This document shows positions 1 to 9,508 of a stretch of DNA of 64,000 nucleotides, one piece after another. Numbering within the stretch: the first letter of the stretch is position 1; the number at the start of each line of letters is the position of its first letter. A program made the translations under genes and the position numbers. The stretch is taken from the NCBI RefSeq assembly GCF_004348545.1, contig NZ_SMKL01000017.1, forward strand, positions 1 through 64,000, in the 5' to 3' direction. The notes beneath the pieces were generated by a model. The model saw only the letters and a program-made list of their open reading frames with translations, had not been told where the DNA came from and did not search any database. This DNA is from Jiangella ureilytica (GTDB lineage Bacteria; Actinomycetota; Actinomycetes; Jiangellales; Jiangellaceae).

Positions 1-39
1 CTCCCACACCCACCCACGCACGCGAAGGAGAGACCGGCC

Positions 40-525
40 ATGTCGGACAGCCTCGAGACCATCGCCACCGTCGTCATGATCACCGGCAGTGCCCTCCTGG
101 CCGGCATCACGTTCTTCTACTCCAACACCCTGATGCCGGCCTTGGCGCAGCGCCCGGTCCGCGAGGCGATCGCCCTGATCCAGAAGACCAACGTCGTCAT
201 CCTTAACCCGGTCTTCTGGCTGGCGTTCGGCGGGTCATCTCTGCTCTCGCTCGGCCTGGTCATCAGCACGTTCTTCCGGCTGGACCGGCCGGCGTCGGGC
301 CTGCTGCTGGCCGCGGCCCTCGTGTACTTCGTCGGCATGTTCGTCGTGACGGTCGCCGCCAACGTCCCGCTCAACGACGAGCTGGCCGCCGTCGACCCGG
401 AGAGCCCCGCCGGGGCGAAGGTCTGGGAGCGCTACCGGGCCCGCTGGATCCCGTGGAACAACGTCCGGCTGCTCAGCTCGACCGCGTCGGTGGTGCTGTT
501 CGCCACCTACCTCATCCGGCGCTGA
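40..525 (+). CDS. DUF1772 (anthrone-oxygenase-like) membrane protein
   Basis: Small integral membrane protein of 161 residues with the layout of the DUF1772 family. Four hydrophobic segments are visible, at about residues 8-30, 53-77, 86-108 and 140-158. The loop before the last one holds NVPLNDELA and a WERYRARWIPWNNVR block, which are typical of the family. GAAGGAG lies at good spacing before the ATG. The last 14 bases overlap the end of the convergent epimerase gene. Some relatives act on anthrones in polyketide pathways, but no polyketide gene is near, so the substrate is unknown. The family call is from sequence; any enzymatic role is speculative. Confidence 0.8.
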   Translation: MSDSLETIATVVMITGSALLAGITFFYSNTLMPALAQRPVREAIALIQKTNVVILNPVFWLAFGGSSLLSLGLVISTFFRLDRPASGLLLAAALVYFVGMFVVTVAANVPLNDELAAVDPESPAGAKVWERYRARWIPWNNVRLLSSTASVVLFATYLIRR

Positions 526-1480
526 GCTCGACGTCGAGCTCGCCGTTGCGCGCGAGCCACTCGACCGCCTCGCGGACCGCCTCCTCCGGCGCGTACCGCG
601 GGGCGTAGCCGAGCGTCCGGGCCGCCTTGTCGATCGACGCGAACTGGCTGCGCGACAGGTGGTCCCAGCTCTGCTCGGCGTACGCCTCGGAGGTGCGGGA
701 CCGGAACTCGTCCCAGCTCACGAACTCCAGTGCGGGTTCACGCCCGAACCATCCGGCCGCGTACCCGGCGAACCCGCGCACCGTCATCGCCGAGGCCGCC
801 GTGACGTGGAACGCCTGACCGGCCGCGGCGTCGCGCTGCGAGATCGCCAGCTCGAAGCCCTGCGCGACGTCGTCGGCGTGGACGTGGTGCAGCAGCTCCG
901 CCCCGATGCCCGGGACGGCCAGCGGCGCACCCGACGCCAGCGTCGTCCACACCGACGGGTCGAGGTTGCCCAGCGGGTTGATCGGGCGCCAGCCCGGACC
1001 GCTGATGTGCCCCGGGTGCAGCGACGTCGTGACCAGGCCGCCGCGAGCGGTCTCCTCCTGCAGCAGCCGGGCGATGGCCGCCTTCTGCACGCCGTAGTCG
1101 CCGAACGGCACCGTCTCGCTGTCCTCGTACAGCGGGATCGAGCGGCTCGGCCCGTGCATCCAGATGGATCCGCAGGACACCAGGTGCGCCACCCGGCCGC
1201 GCAGCCCGTCGACCAGCCGGCGCGCGGACTCCTCGGTGAAGCAGACCATGTCGACGACGACCTCGGGTTCGAGATCGGCGACTCGGGCGGCGAACGTGCC
1301 GTCCCGGTCCTGGGCCTCGCGGTCGACGACCAGCTGCTCCACCTCGGCCCAGGCCGGATGCTCCGTGTATGGACGGCGCGTGCCGCGGCTGAGGCTCACG
1401 ACCTCGTGCCCGGCGGCCACCAGCCGCGGGACGAGGTAGGTGCCGACATGTCCGGTTCCGCCGATGACCACGATGCGCAT
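512..1480 (-). CDS. NAD-dependent epimerase/dehydratase family protein
   Basis: Extended short-chain dehydrogenase of 322 residues. The nucleotide-binding motif GGTGHVGTYLV sits at the very N-terminus (from residue 6), which fixes the ATG at 1480; the frame stays open upstream but that part is antisense shadow. The C-terminal half has the substrate-domain features of atypical SDRs, such as HVHADDVAQGFELA (about residue 220) and a terminal LGYAPRY segment. It is divergent from the DapA-like aldolase with only 45 bases between the starts, so the two may share control and a sugar- or keto-acid-related pathway. The substrate cannot be told from sequence. Confidence 0.82.
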   Translation of the reverse strand: MRIVVIGGTGHVGTYLVPRLVAAGHEVVSLSRGTRRPYTEHPAWAEVEQLVVDREAQDRDGTFAARVADLEPEVVVDMVCFTEESARRLVDGLRGRVAHLVSCGSIWMHGPSRSIPLYEDSETVPFGDYGVQKAAIARLLQEETARGGLVTTSLHPGHISGPGWRPINPLGNLDPSVWTTLASGAPLAVPGIGAELLHHVHADDVAQGFELAISQRDAAAGQAFHVTAASAMTVRGFAGYAAGWFGREPALEFVSWDEFRSRTSEAYAEQSWDHLSRSQFASIDKAARTLGYAPRYAPEEAVREAVEWLARNGELDVELSAG

Positions 1481-1525
1481 GGGGGCATCATGGCGTGCCG
1501 CCGCGCCGACCGTAAGGTCGTGCCC

Positions 1526-2455
1526 ATGAAGGCGTTGCGGGCGGTCGATGTCAGGGGCGTGTGGGGGACGGTGCTGCTGCCGATCGACGACGGCGGCGCC
1601 ATCGGCTGGGAGCGGCTGGCGGCGCAGGTCGACACGCTGGTCGCCAGCGGCGTCGACGGCGTCTACGCGCACGGGACGGCGGGGGAGTTCCACGCGCTCA
1701 CCGAGGACGAGTTCGACGGGGTCAACGAGACCCTGGCGACCCGCTGCGAGGCGGCCGGGCTGCCGTTCCAGATCGGTGGGTCGCACCCGGCCACGCCGGT
1801 GATGATGAGCCGGATCCGCCGCGCCGCGTCGCTCGAGCCGGGCGCCGTCCAGGTGATCCTGCCCGACTGGGTGCCGCTGAACGATGACGAGGTGGTGCGG
1901 TTCCTCGCCGGTGCGGCCGAGGCCGCCGGGCCCGTGCCGCTGGTCCTGTACAACCCGCCGCACGCCAAGACACAGGTCGGGCCGGAGCTGCTGGCCCGCG
2001 CCGCGAACGGCACGCCGTCGCTCATCGGGGTGAAGATGGCCGGCGGCGACGAGGACTGGTACACCGCGATGACGGAGTCGGCCGGCGACCTGTCCATCTT
2101 CGTCCCCGGGCACCTGCTCGCGACGGGGATCGCCCGTGGAGCGCATGGGAGCTACTCCAACGTCGCCGCGATGTCGCCGCGTGGCGCCGTCGCCTGGTAC
2201 CGACTCATGACGACCGATCCCGAGGACGCGCTCGACCTCGAGGCGCGCATCGCCGAGTTCTTCCACCGGCACATCGCCCCGCTGCAGGCCGCCGGGCTGT
2301 CCAACCCGGCGCTCGACAAGTTCCTCGCCACCGTCGGCGGCTGGGCCGACATCGGCACCCGGCTGCGCTGGCCCGCGTCGTCGGCGCCCGGCACCGCCGT
2401 CGCGCCGGCCCGGGCCGACGCCCACCGCCTGCTGCCGGAACTGTTCCCGGCCTGA
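1526..2455 (+). CDS. Dihydrodipicolinate synthase/N-acetylneuraminate lyase family aldolase
   Basis: Class I aldolase of the DapA superfamily, 309 residues, the usual length. It shows GTAGE (residues 50-54) in place of the DapA GTTGE phosphate/carboxylate loop, the catalytic Tyr in LYNPP (Tyr142) and the Schiff-base Lys in GVK (Lys170). The ATG at 1526 places these at family-typical positions; a GTG two codons upstream is also possible. The family condenses or cleaves pyruvate-type adducts. Standing next to an epimerase rather than lysine genes, this copy more likely serves sugar-acid or other keto-acid catabolism than lysine synthesis; that is inference. Confidence 0.85.
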   Translation: MKALRAVDVRGVWGTVLLPIDDGGAIGWERLAAQVDTLVASGVDGVYAHGTAGEFHALTEDEFDGVNETLATRCEAAGLPFQIGGSHPATPVMMSRIRRAASLEPGAVQVILPDWVPLNDDEVVRFLAGAAEAAGPVPLVLYNPPHAKTQVGPELLARAANGTPSLIGVKMAGGDEDWYTAMTESAGDLSIFVPGHLLATGIARGAHGSYSNVAAMSPRGAVAWYRLMTTDPEDALDLEARIAEFFHRHIAPLQAAGLSNPALDKFLATVGGWADIGTRLRWPASSAPGTAVAPARADAHRLLPELFPA

Positions 2456-2477
2456 CCACAGCGGCTACCTTGGCGGC

Positions 2478-3491
2478 ATGCTGGAAGCCGCGGGCGTCAC
2501 CGCCGTCGAGGAGCAGGTGTACGGCGCCCTCGTCGACTCGCCCGCCGACGCCGCGGCCGCCATCGCGACCCGGCTCGGGCTGTCGCTCGACGAAACCATC
2601 GCCGTCCTGACGTCGCTCGAGGCCAAGGGGCTGATGAGCCGCACGGCCGACCGCACGCCCCGGTTCCTCGCCACCCCGCCCGACATCGCCATCGAGCCGT
2701 TGATCCTGCAACGCCAGGCCGAGCTGCACGAGACCCGCCGCGCCGTCGACGAGCTGCTGCGCCGCTACCGCGCAAGCCGCCGGCCGCGCGAGGCCGCCGA
2801 GCTGGTCGAGGTGGTCGTCGGCCGGCCCGCGGTGGCGCAGCGGTTCCAGCAGCTGCAGCGCCGTGCCGAGCGTGAGGTGCTGGTGCTGGTCAAGCCGCCG
2901 TTCGCGATCCCGCACGAGGCCAACGACACCGAGCTGGACCTCCTGGCCCGTGGCGTCACCGCTCGTGCGGTCTACGAGCGCTCGGTGCTGGAGTCCGACG
3001 GCGGCAGCGCGGCCATCGCCCGCTACGTCGCCGCCGGCGAGCAGGCCCGCGTGGTCGACGAGCTGCCGGTGAAGTTCGCGCTCATCGACGGGTCCGAGGC
3101 GTTCGTGCCGCTGACCCCCGACGACCCCGAGACCGAGCCGACGTTCATGGTCGTGCACCGCAGCGGCCTGCTCGCGGCGCTGATCGCGCTGTTCGAGTCG
3201 CTCTGGGATCGGGCCTTCGAGCTGTCGGCACTGACGGCGCAGGGCCCGGACGGCGCGCGGTCGCCGCTGCCGCCCGCCGACGCCCAGCTGATCTCTCTGC
3301 TGCTGGCCGGGCTGACCGACAAGGCGATCGCCGGCCAGCTCGGCCTGAGCATCCGCACCGTCCACCGGCGCATCAGCGCGCTGCTGGACCGGGCCCAGGT
3401 CTCGACCCGCATGCAGCTGGGCTGGCACGCCGCCCAGCACGGCTGGCTCGACGGCTACGGACCGTCCGGCGCCCGCGGCGGCGCGGATTAG
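2478..3491 (+). CDS. TrmB-like/LuxR-type transcriptional regulator
   Basis: Regulator of 337 residues with two DNA-binding modules. The N-terminus (about 8-70) reads as a TrmB-type winged helix. A middle region (about 105-260) resembles the phospholipase-D-like sensory domain often found in TrmB/LuxR hybrids. The C-terminus (about 270-325) is a LuxR/GerE helix-turn-helix, with LLLAGLTDKAIAGQLGLSIRTV carrying the recognition helix. It follows the aldolase by 22 bases on the same strand, so it may be cotranscribed and could control the aldolase/epimerase pair. The effector is unknown. Confidence 0.82.
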   Translation: MLEAAGVTAVEEQVYGALVDSPADAAAAIATRLGLSLDETIAVLTSLEAKGLMSRTADRTPRFLATPPDIAIEPLILQRQAELHETRRAVDELLRRYRASRRPREAAELVEVVVGRPAVAQRFQQLQRRAEREVLVLVKPPFAIPHEANDTELDLLARGVTARAVYERSVLESDGGSAAIARYVAAGEQARVVDELPVKFALIDGSEAFVPLTPDDPETEPTFMVVHRSGLLAALIALFESLWDRAFELSALTAQGPDGARSPLPPADAQLISLLLAGLTDKAIAGQLGLSIRTVHRRISALLDRAQVSTRMQLGWHAAQHGWLDGYGPSGARGGAD

Positions 3492-3652
3492 GCGTGTTGC
3501 TCGCCGGCTGGCGGGGGTGAGCCGGGTCGCGGTGCGGCGGTTTCGCTGTAGCCGAGCCTGGACCCCGCCCGGTGAGGGAGGGTCCCCACCCTACGGGCGG
3601 GTACCGACAGTCTCGCTCGACAGCCGGCGGCGCCGGCCATCGCCACCACTCA

Positions 3653-3728
3653 AAGTTGATCTTGGAGAAAGCGGGCCATATACCGGACATTCAGGGCGGC
3701 TTTTGCCCCATGACTCCAAGATCAACTT
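3653..3728. terminator. Long inverted repeat between convergent genes (candidate bidirectional terminator)
   Basis: Perfect 15-base arms (3653-3667, AAGTTGATCTTGGAG, and its complement at 3714-3728) enclose a 46-base loop that itself contains GGGC...GCCC. The element fills the space between the regulator ending at 3491 and the subtilase whose stop is at 3737, so it could end transcripts from both sides. It is noticeably richer in A and T than its surroundings. There is no clear U-tract. It may be a member of a dispersed palindromic repeat family. Confidence 0.6.
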
Positions 3729-3736
3729 CTGTGGGG

Positions 3737-6700
3737 TCAGCGGAGGCCCAACGCCCGGAGCACCGTCTGCTCGATCCGGTTGCCGTCGCCGTCCCAGGCC
3801 TCGACTCGGAGGCCGACGGCGGCGGCGCCGCGCTGCGGGTCCAGCATCGCGGTGTACGTCGATCCTCGGCGGGTGACCCGCGCGGGCTGCCAGCTGACGC
3901 CGTCGTCGTAGGAGGCCCAGAGCCGCAGCCCGCCGCCGCCGACCGGCTCGGCCGACGCCTGCCGGTGCACGGTCAGCTCGACCCGGGTACGGGCGCGGTC
4001 GCTCACCGTGCCCGAGGCGTCGGCCGGCACCGCGTAGCCGACCTGCAGCAGCGGCAGCATCGCCCGCTCACCGGCCGGGGGCCGTGACGACGTGAAGGTC
4101 CAGGCCGTGCGGGTCGAGGTGGATCGCTGCCACCAGGGTGCGTCGCGGTCGACGTCCAGCTCGAGCCGGTAGGTCGCCTCGCCCGCAACCGCCGGCCAGG
4201 TCCCGTACACGCCGTCGCGCTGCGCGATCAGCGTGCCGTCGCGGTAGAGCCTGGCCGCCGTGGTGTCGTACCCGGTCTCGTCGCCGTTGCGGTCGCTGCC
4301 GTCGAGGAACGAGCGCACCAGGACGGTGAACTGGTCGGCCTCGCGGAAGCCGGGCATGCCGAACTGGCCGTAGTGGTCGGTGTCGAGCGGCACGCCGGGG
4401 CGGACCACGGGGCCGAACCAGGACCGCGGGTCGGACTCGCCCGCGGAGTAGGTCCGCTCGCCCTCGATCATGCCGCCGACCAGCAGCCGCTCCGCCCACA
4501 CGAACTGCTGCCAGCGGGTGTCGCCGGGCGAGACCCACTCGTCGCGGTGCGACGGCAGCGGCATCTCGCGCGGGCTGCGGATGGAGTAGTTGTCGTAGGG
4601 CCGGAACGCGTGCCGTGCCTCGTTGCCGAGGTGCGCCGGGCCGGTCGCGACGTACGTGGTGTCCAGCTCGGCGAGGTCGCGGGGACGGACCCGGTACTGC
4701 AGGGACGACGGGATGTGGCCGGCCTCGGACTGCATGAGGTCGTAGAGGTACGGGCTGACGGCGACACCGTCGAACCGCGCCTCGACCGACCCCCCGGCCG
4801 CCAGCCGGTCGAGGATCGCGGCGCCGTCGGCCTGCGAGATCGTCACCGACGGGATCGGCGACCCCGCCCCCACCCGCTCCAGCAGCCAGCCGGGCCGGTC
4901 GTGGTGGACGATCACGGCCTCGGCACCCGCCGCGGCGGCCGCCAGCACCTGGTCGGCCACGCTGATCGCGTCGGACCGGCGGACCAGCGCGATGCTGCCG
5001 GCGAGGTCGCGGCCGGCCAGCTCGGCGGGGGTGCCGGTGCCGGCGTCGGCGACGGGGTGGCGGTGCCGGCCGTCGAGCCTCGGTGAGCCGACGGCGTACT
5101 CGGCGTCGACGTCGTCAGGCCCCACCCGCAACGCCAGCTCGGGCGCGAACAGCTCCCACAGGCTGCTGAACTCGAACGTGCCCCGCTCGACCGGGTCCGT
5201 CGGCGTGGCGTAGGCGACGTCGATGTACTCGTCGAGCATGTACTTGAGGTTGAACATGTGCGCCTCGGAGCTGCGATACCAGCCGAGCGTCAGGCCCTGG
5301 TGCTCGGTCGGCTCCGGGGTGTCGACGGCGACCCGGGTGGCTGCTCGGCCGTCGACGACCAGACGGGTGTCCTCGGTCAGCTCCAGCTCGGTCTCGCCGA
5401 TGAACGCCACCTCGCGGGCCTGCTCACCGGACTCGTCCGGCGTGAACACGATGCCGAGCAGGCTGTACGTGCCCGGTCGCACCCGGAACACCGCCGGCTG
5501 ACTGCCGCCGCCCTTGCCGCCGAAGAACCCGGTGCCCCACCAGTCGGTGTCGAGGCTCCACAGCTCCGCCGAGCTGGTGCCGGTCGCCGGCGCCCCCTCG
5601 TGGTCGATGCCCTCGATGGTCACCTCGATGGTCCGCGGCTCCTTCGTCACGCCGACGACGGTGTGCACGACGGTGCCGCCGCCGGCCGAGCGGGCGGTGA
5701 CGCGGCCGCCGTAGACGGCGGGGTCGCCGACGTTCGGGTCGAGCGTCACGTCGACCGTCGCCGAGCCGCGGGCCGGCACCGTCACCGTCGGGCTGCTCAG
5801 CGTCAGCATGTCGTCCGGCACGGCGGCCCCGGTGTCGGCGTCGAGCGTGGCGTCGAGGGTCAGTGTGACCGGGGCGGCGCCGTCGTTGGTGTAGGTGAGC
5901 GTGCGGGTGACCCGCGGGTCCGTGCCGTCGTGCGGCCAGTCGTAGGTGCCGAGGTTCAGTGCCGCGGTGTCGGCGAACGTCGTCTGGGTGACAGCGCGGG
6001 CGGCGTCGAGGCGGCCGGCGCCCTGCTGGTACACGGTGTAGTCGTCGAGCTCGTGCGCCGACTGCATGAGCGCCCGCTTCAGCTCCGCCGCCGTCCAGTC
6101 CGGGTGCCGCTGCAGCAGCAGCGCGGCCGCGCCGGAGACGTGCGGCGTCGCCATCGAGGTGCCGTTCAGGCTGGTGTAGAGCGCGTCGACGGGGTCGCCG
6201 AGCGACGTGCCGGCCGCCCGGGCCGCGACGATCGCCACGCCCGGCGCAGTGATCTCGGGTTTGACCGCGTTGTCGCGGAAACGCGGGCCGCGGCTGGAGA
6301 ACCCGGCCAGCACGTCGGACTTGTCGACGGCGCCGACGCTCAGCGCCGCGTCGGCCACGCCGGGCGCCCGCACGCTCGTGGCGCCCGGGCCCTCGTTGCC
6401 GGCGGCCGCCACGAACAGCGTCCCGCTGGCCGCCGTGAGGTCGTTCACCGCCTGGCTGAGCGGGTCGGTGCCGTCGGTCACCTCGCTGGACAGGCTCATG
6501 CTGACGATGTCCGCACCCTGCGCGACCGCCCACTCCATGCCCTCGATGAGCCAGGAGTTCTGGCCGGTGCCGTCGTCGCCGATGACCTTTCCGATCAGCA
6601 GCCCGGCACCGGGCGCGACCCCGCGGCGGGCGCCGCCGGAGCCGGCGCCGGTGCCCGCGACCGTCGCCGCGACGTGCGTGCCGTGCCCGTTGACGTCGTG

Positions 6701-7489
6701 GACGGTGGTGCCGGAGAAGTCGGCGGCCTGCGTCACCCGGCCCGCGAGATCCGGGTGCGCGGGATCGTAGCCGGTGTCGAGCACGGCGACGGTGACGCCG
6801 GTGCCGTCGTACCCGTCGGCCCACGCCTCGGGCGCGCCGATCTGCGGCACGCTCTCGGACAGCGCCGGCCGGACCCGCGCATCGAGCCAGACCTTCTCGA
6901 TGGCCGGTGCCGCCCGGCGGGTGTCGCCAGAACCCGGGAGATCCGCGGTGATGCTGCTCCAGAACGTGGGCAGGTCGGTGGCCGTGGCCTCGACGGCGAC
7001 CGCGCCGACGCTCTCGAGGGTGGCGGTGACGACGGCGTGCGCGGGCGGCGCCGGGGCGGCCGCGCGGGCGGTGCCGCCGCGGCCGGGGTCGGCGTAGCTG
7101 ACGATCAGCGGCAGCGTGTCGCCGTCGTAGCCCTGCTCGATCAGGCCGGTGACGTTGAACAGCTCGCGGTCCAGCGAGCCGGCCGCGAGGTACGGCTCGG
7201 CCTCGGCCGGGATGGCGTAGAGGCCCTCGGGCCGCTCGACCAGCTTGAGGTTGGCGCGGACGGCCTCCGCCGCGGGCACGGCGGTGACGGCGTGCCGGCC
7301 GTCGCCGAGGGTGTCGACCCGCAGCCGGTGCCCGGTGACCAGCGTGACCGTCGTGGTGTCGACGGCGCCGTCCGCCGCGGGACGGGGGACCCGCAGGGCG
7401 GACGGCGCCGGGCTCGAGGCGCCCGGGGCAGCCGCCGCGACCAGCACACCGGCGACACAAGTGGCGAGCAGGGTCAGGGACCGGCGCAT
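3737..7489 (-). CDS. Secreted S8 family serine peptidase with PA domain
   Basis: Subtilase of 1250 residues. A Sec signal peptide covers about residues 1-22. The catalytic triad is clear: Asp238 in VAVLDTG, His269 in NGHGTH, Ser445 in NGTSMATPH, with the oxyanion Asn365 in AAAGNEG. A pro-region occupies about 40-210. After the catalytic domain comes an Fn3-like region, and around residues 830-900 a protease-associated (PA) domain. The ATG at 7489 follows GGGAGGT on the minus strand and starts directly at the signal peptide; an ATG 12 codons upstream lacks this context. It stands alone and probably degrades extracellular protein or peptides. Confidence 0.92.
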   Translation of the reverse strand: MRRSLTLLATCVAGVLVAAAAPGASSPAPSALRVPRPAADGAVDTTTVTLVTGHRLRVDTLGDGRHAVTAVPAAEAVRANLKLVERPEGLYAIPAEAEPYLAAGSLDRELFNVTGLIEQGYDGDTLPLIVSYADPGRGGTARAAAPAPPAHAVVTATLESVGAVAVEATATDLPTFWSSITADLPGSGDTRRAAPAIEKVWLDARVRPALSESVPQIGAPEAWADGYDGTGVTVAVLDTGYDPAHPDLAGRVTQAADFSGTTVHDVNGHGTHVAATVAGTGAGSGGARRGVAPGAGLLIGKVIGDDGTGQNSWLIEGMEWAVAQGADIVSMSLSSEVTDGTDPLSQAVNDLTAASGTLFVAAAGNEGPGATSVRAPGVADAALSVGAVDKSDVLAGFSSRGPRFRDNAVKPEITAPGVAIVAARAAGTSLGDPVDALYTSLNGTSMATPHVSGAAALLLQRHPDWTAAELKRALMQSAHELDDYTVYQQGAGRLDAARAVTQTTFADTAALNLGTYDWPHDGTDPRVTRTLTYTNDGAAPVTLTLDATLDADTGAAVPDDMLTLSSPTVTVPARGSATVDVTLDPNVGDPAVYGGRVTARSAGGGTVVHTVVGVTKEPRTIEVTIEGIDHEGAPATGTSSAELWSLDTDWWGTGFFGGKGGGSQPAVFRVRPGTYSLLGIVFTPDESGEQAREVAFIGETELELTEDTRLVVDGRAATRVAVDTPEPTEHQGLTLGWYRSSEAHMFNLKYMLDEYIDVAYATPTDPVERGTFEFSSLWELFAPELALRVGPDDVDAEYAVGSPRLDGRHRHPVADAGTGTPAELAGRDLAGSIALVRRSDAISVADQVLAAAAAGAEAVIVHHDRPGWLLERVGAGSPIPSVTISQADGAAILDRLAAGGSVEARFDGVAVSPYLYDLMQSEAGHIPSSLQYRVRPRDLAELDTTYVATGPAHLGNEARHAFRPYDNYSIRSPREMPLPSHRDEWVSPGDTRWQQFVWAERLLVGGMIEGERTYSAGESDPRSWFGPVVRPGVPLDTDHYGQFGMPGFREADQFTVLVRSFLDGSDRNGDETGYDTTAARLYRDGTLIAQRDGVYGTWPAVAGEATYRLELDVDRDAPWWQRSTSTRTAWTFTSSRPPAGERAMLPLLQVGYAVPADASGTVSDRARTRVELTVHRQASAEPVGGGGLRLWASYDDGVSWQPARVTRRGSTYTAMLDPQRGAAAVGLRVEAWDGDGNRIEQTVLRALGLR

Positions 7490-7619
7490 GGGACCTCCCG
7501 GGCACAGGCGCCGAAACCGGCGCAACTGCCCCGGAGCCTAGGGGCGCTCGCCACCCGCACCGAAGGGGTCGGTGGTGGCCGATGCCCGCCATGTCAGAAA
7601 TCCGCCACGCGCCGTGCCC

Positions 7620-8465
7620 TCACACCCGCCGTCGCAGCGCCCGCACCGACAGCGGCGCGAACACCAGCGCGATGCCGGCCGCCCACAGCAGCGACTGGAC
7701 GGCCGGGGTGGTGGCCGACTCGACGTACCACTGGGTGCCGGCGGTGTCGTCGCCCACCATCAGCGCCCGGCACGCGTCGGAGAGGATGGTGACCGGGTTG
7801 GCTTCGACGATGGGCTGCAGCCAGCCGGGCATGGTGTTGGTCGGGACGAACACGTTGCTGACGAACGTCACCGGGAACAGCGCCGTGAACCCGAACAGCT
7901 GCACCTTCTCGGGATCCTTCGCCACCACGCCGACCAGCACCGACACCCACGAGAAGGCCAGCGCGAACACCAGCATGAGCCCGACCGCGGCCAGCAGCGA
8001 CCAGACGTCGGTGCCGATGCGGAAGCCCAGCACCATGCCGATGGCCAACAGCAGGAAGATCGACCACGCCTGCTTCACCTGGTCGGCGAGGATGCGCCCG
8101 GCCATGGGCGCCCAGCGGGCGATGGGCAGCGAGCGCAGGCGGTCGAAGACGCCCTTGGTGAGGTCGATGTTCAGCCCCGTGCCGACGTACATGGTGATGA
8201 ACAGCATGTTCATGACGATGATGCCGGGGAGCGCGAACGTGAGGTAGTCGCCGGTGGTGCCGGCGATGGCCCCGCCGAACACGTAGGTGAACAGCAGCAC
8301 GAACATGATCGGCTGGATGCTGAAGTCGCCCAGCTCCCACGGGTTGTGCCGGACCTGCACGATGGTGCGCCAGGCCAGGGTCAGCGTCTGCCGGATGCCC
8401 TCGCCGACGCCGACGCGCGGACTCAGCTCGGCCGGTGCGGGGCGGGCCGCGGTGGTGGTGCTCAT
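7620..8465 (-). CDS. ABC-2 type transporter permease (DrrB-like)
   Basis: Membrane subunit of a DrrAB-type exporter, 281 residues, with about six hydrophobic segments between residues 50 and 275 and the ABC-2 signature region (DRLRSLPIARWAPMAGRI, about 110-127). Its ATG overlaps the stop of the ATPase gene by four bases (ATGA), so translation is coupled. Such pairs export hydrophobic compounds including antibiotics; this one's cargo is unknown. The frame stays open far upstream on the minus strand, but homology begins at this start. Confidence 0.88.
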   Translation of the reverse strand: MSTTTAARPAPAELSPRVGVGEGIRQTLTLAWRTIVQVRHNPWELGDFSIQPIMFVLLFTYVFGGAIAGTTGDYLTFALPGIIVMNMLFITMYVGTGLNIDLTKGVFDRLRSLPIARWAPMAGRILADQVKQAWSIFLLLAIGMVLGFRIGTDVWSLLAAVGLMLVFALAFSWVSVLVGVVAKDPEKVQLFGFTALFPVTFVSNVFVPTNTMPGWLQPIVEANPVTILSDACRALMVGDDTAGTQWYVESATTPAVQSLLWAAGIALVFAPLSVRALRRRV

Positions 8466-9424
8466 GCCGGCCTCCCTTCGGACTCGGTCTCGTCCTCGAC
8501 CGGTCGCCCGGTGAGCGAGAGGAACACCTCGTTGAGGCTGGCGCCGCGCAGCGTCAGCTCGGTGACCAGCACGCCGGCGTCGTCGAGCCGCCGGACCACC
8601 GCCGGCAGGACGGCGGGGTCGGTCACCGGCGCGCTGACCCGGGCGCCGTCGACCTCGGGCGTGGCCTTGGCGAGCTCTTCGACGACGCCGACGACGACCG
8701 GCAGGTGCGACTCGTCCTCGGGCCGCACGACCAGGGTCTGCGAGCCGGTCTTCGCCTTGAGCTCGTCGGGCGTGCCGGTGGCGATGACCCGGCCGTGGTC
8801 GATGACGGTGATCTCGTCGGCCAGGGCGTCGGCCTCGTCGAGGTACTGCGTGGTGAGCAGGACGGTGACACCGCCGGCGACGAGGCGGCGGATGAGCGTC
8901 CACAGCTCGGTGCGGGCGCGGGGATCGAGCCCGGTGGTGGGCTCGTCGAGGAACAGGATGGACGGGCGACCGACCAGGCTGGCGGCGAGGTCGAGGCGCC
9001 GTCGCATGCCGCCGGAGTAGGTCTTCGCCGCGCGGTCGGCGGCATCGGTGAGGTCGAAGTCGGACAGCAGCTCGCGCGCCCGCGCCTTGGCGTCGGGCTT
9101 GGGCATGCCGAGCAGCCGGCCGATGAGCAGCAGGTTCTCGGTGCCGGTGAGCATCTCGTCGACGGCGGCGAACTGGCCGGTGAGGCCGACGAGCTGGCGC
9201 ACCTGGTGGGCCTGGCGCACGACGTCGTAGCCGCCGACCGTGGCCCGGCCGTCGTCGGGGCGCAGCAGGGTGGCGAAGATGCGCACGGCGGTGGTCTTGC
9301 CGGCGCCGTTGGGACCCAGCAGGCCCAGCACCGTGCCGGGCCGAACGCCGAGGGTGACGCCGTCGAGCGCCTTGGTCTCGCCGAAGTGCTTCACGAGCCC
9401 TTCGGCCTGGATGGCCAGATCCAT
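8462..9424 (-). CDS. ABC transporter ATP-binding protein (DrrA-like)
   Basis: ATPase of 320 residues, the usual DrrA length. Walker A is GPNGAGKTT (37-45), the signature is YSGGM (136-140), Walker B is ILFLDEP (156-162), and a C-terminal regulatory extension ends in the typical LNEVFLSLTG. The ATG at 9424 follows AAGGAGGTT on the minus strand. It is the first gene of a two-gene unit with the permease and is divergent from the ECF sigma gene 85 bases away, which might be the regulator of the exporter. Confidence 0.93.
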   Translation of the reverse strand: MDLAIQAEGLVKHFGETKALDGVTLGVRPGTVLGLLGPNGAGKTTAVRIFATLLRPDDGRATVGGYDVVRQAHQVRQLVGLTGQFAAVDEMLTGTENLLLIGRLLGMPKPDAKARARELLSDFDLTDAADRAAKTYSGGMRRRLDLAASLVGRPSILFLDEPTTGLDPRARTELWTLIRRLVAGGVTVLLTTQYLDEADALADEITVIDHGRVIATGTPDELKAKTGSQTLVVRPEDESHLPVVVGVVEELAKATPEVDGARVSAPVTDPAVLPAVVRRLDDAGVLVTELTLRGASLNEVFLSLTGRPVEDETESEGRPA

Positions 9425-9471
9425 GGGGAACCTCCTTGGTCCACCTGGCAAGTGACCAGCATGCCGTGCCG

Positions 9472-9491
9472 GTCCGACAATGTCGGTACCC
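9472..9491. promoter_or_regulatory. Candidate palindromic operator between exporter and ECF sigma gene
   Basis: CCGACA-A-TGTCGG (9474-9486) is a perfect inverted repeat, and the flanking bases extend it imperfectly to 20 bases. It lies in the 84-base divergent region between the DrrA-like gene and the sigma gene, where a dimeric repressor could act on both. No matching repressor gene is adjacent, so assignment is open. Confidence 0.35.
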
Positions 9492-9508
9492 GATGCCATC
9501 CTGGTGCG

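Noticed and set aside
1526-2455. Assignment as dapA of lysine biosynthesis
   Set aside because: Catalytic residues fit the superfamily, but there are no lysine genes around it and GTAGE differs from the usual GTTGE.
5258-7792. An 844-codon open frame on the plus strand opposite the subtilase
   Set aside because: It is Arg/Gly/Val-rich with no motif and mirrors the codon bias of the real minus-strand gene, whose catalytic triad is intact.
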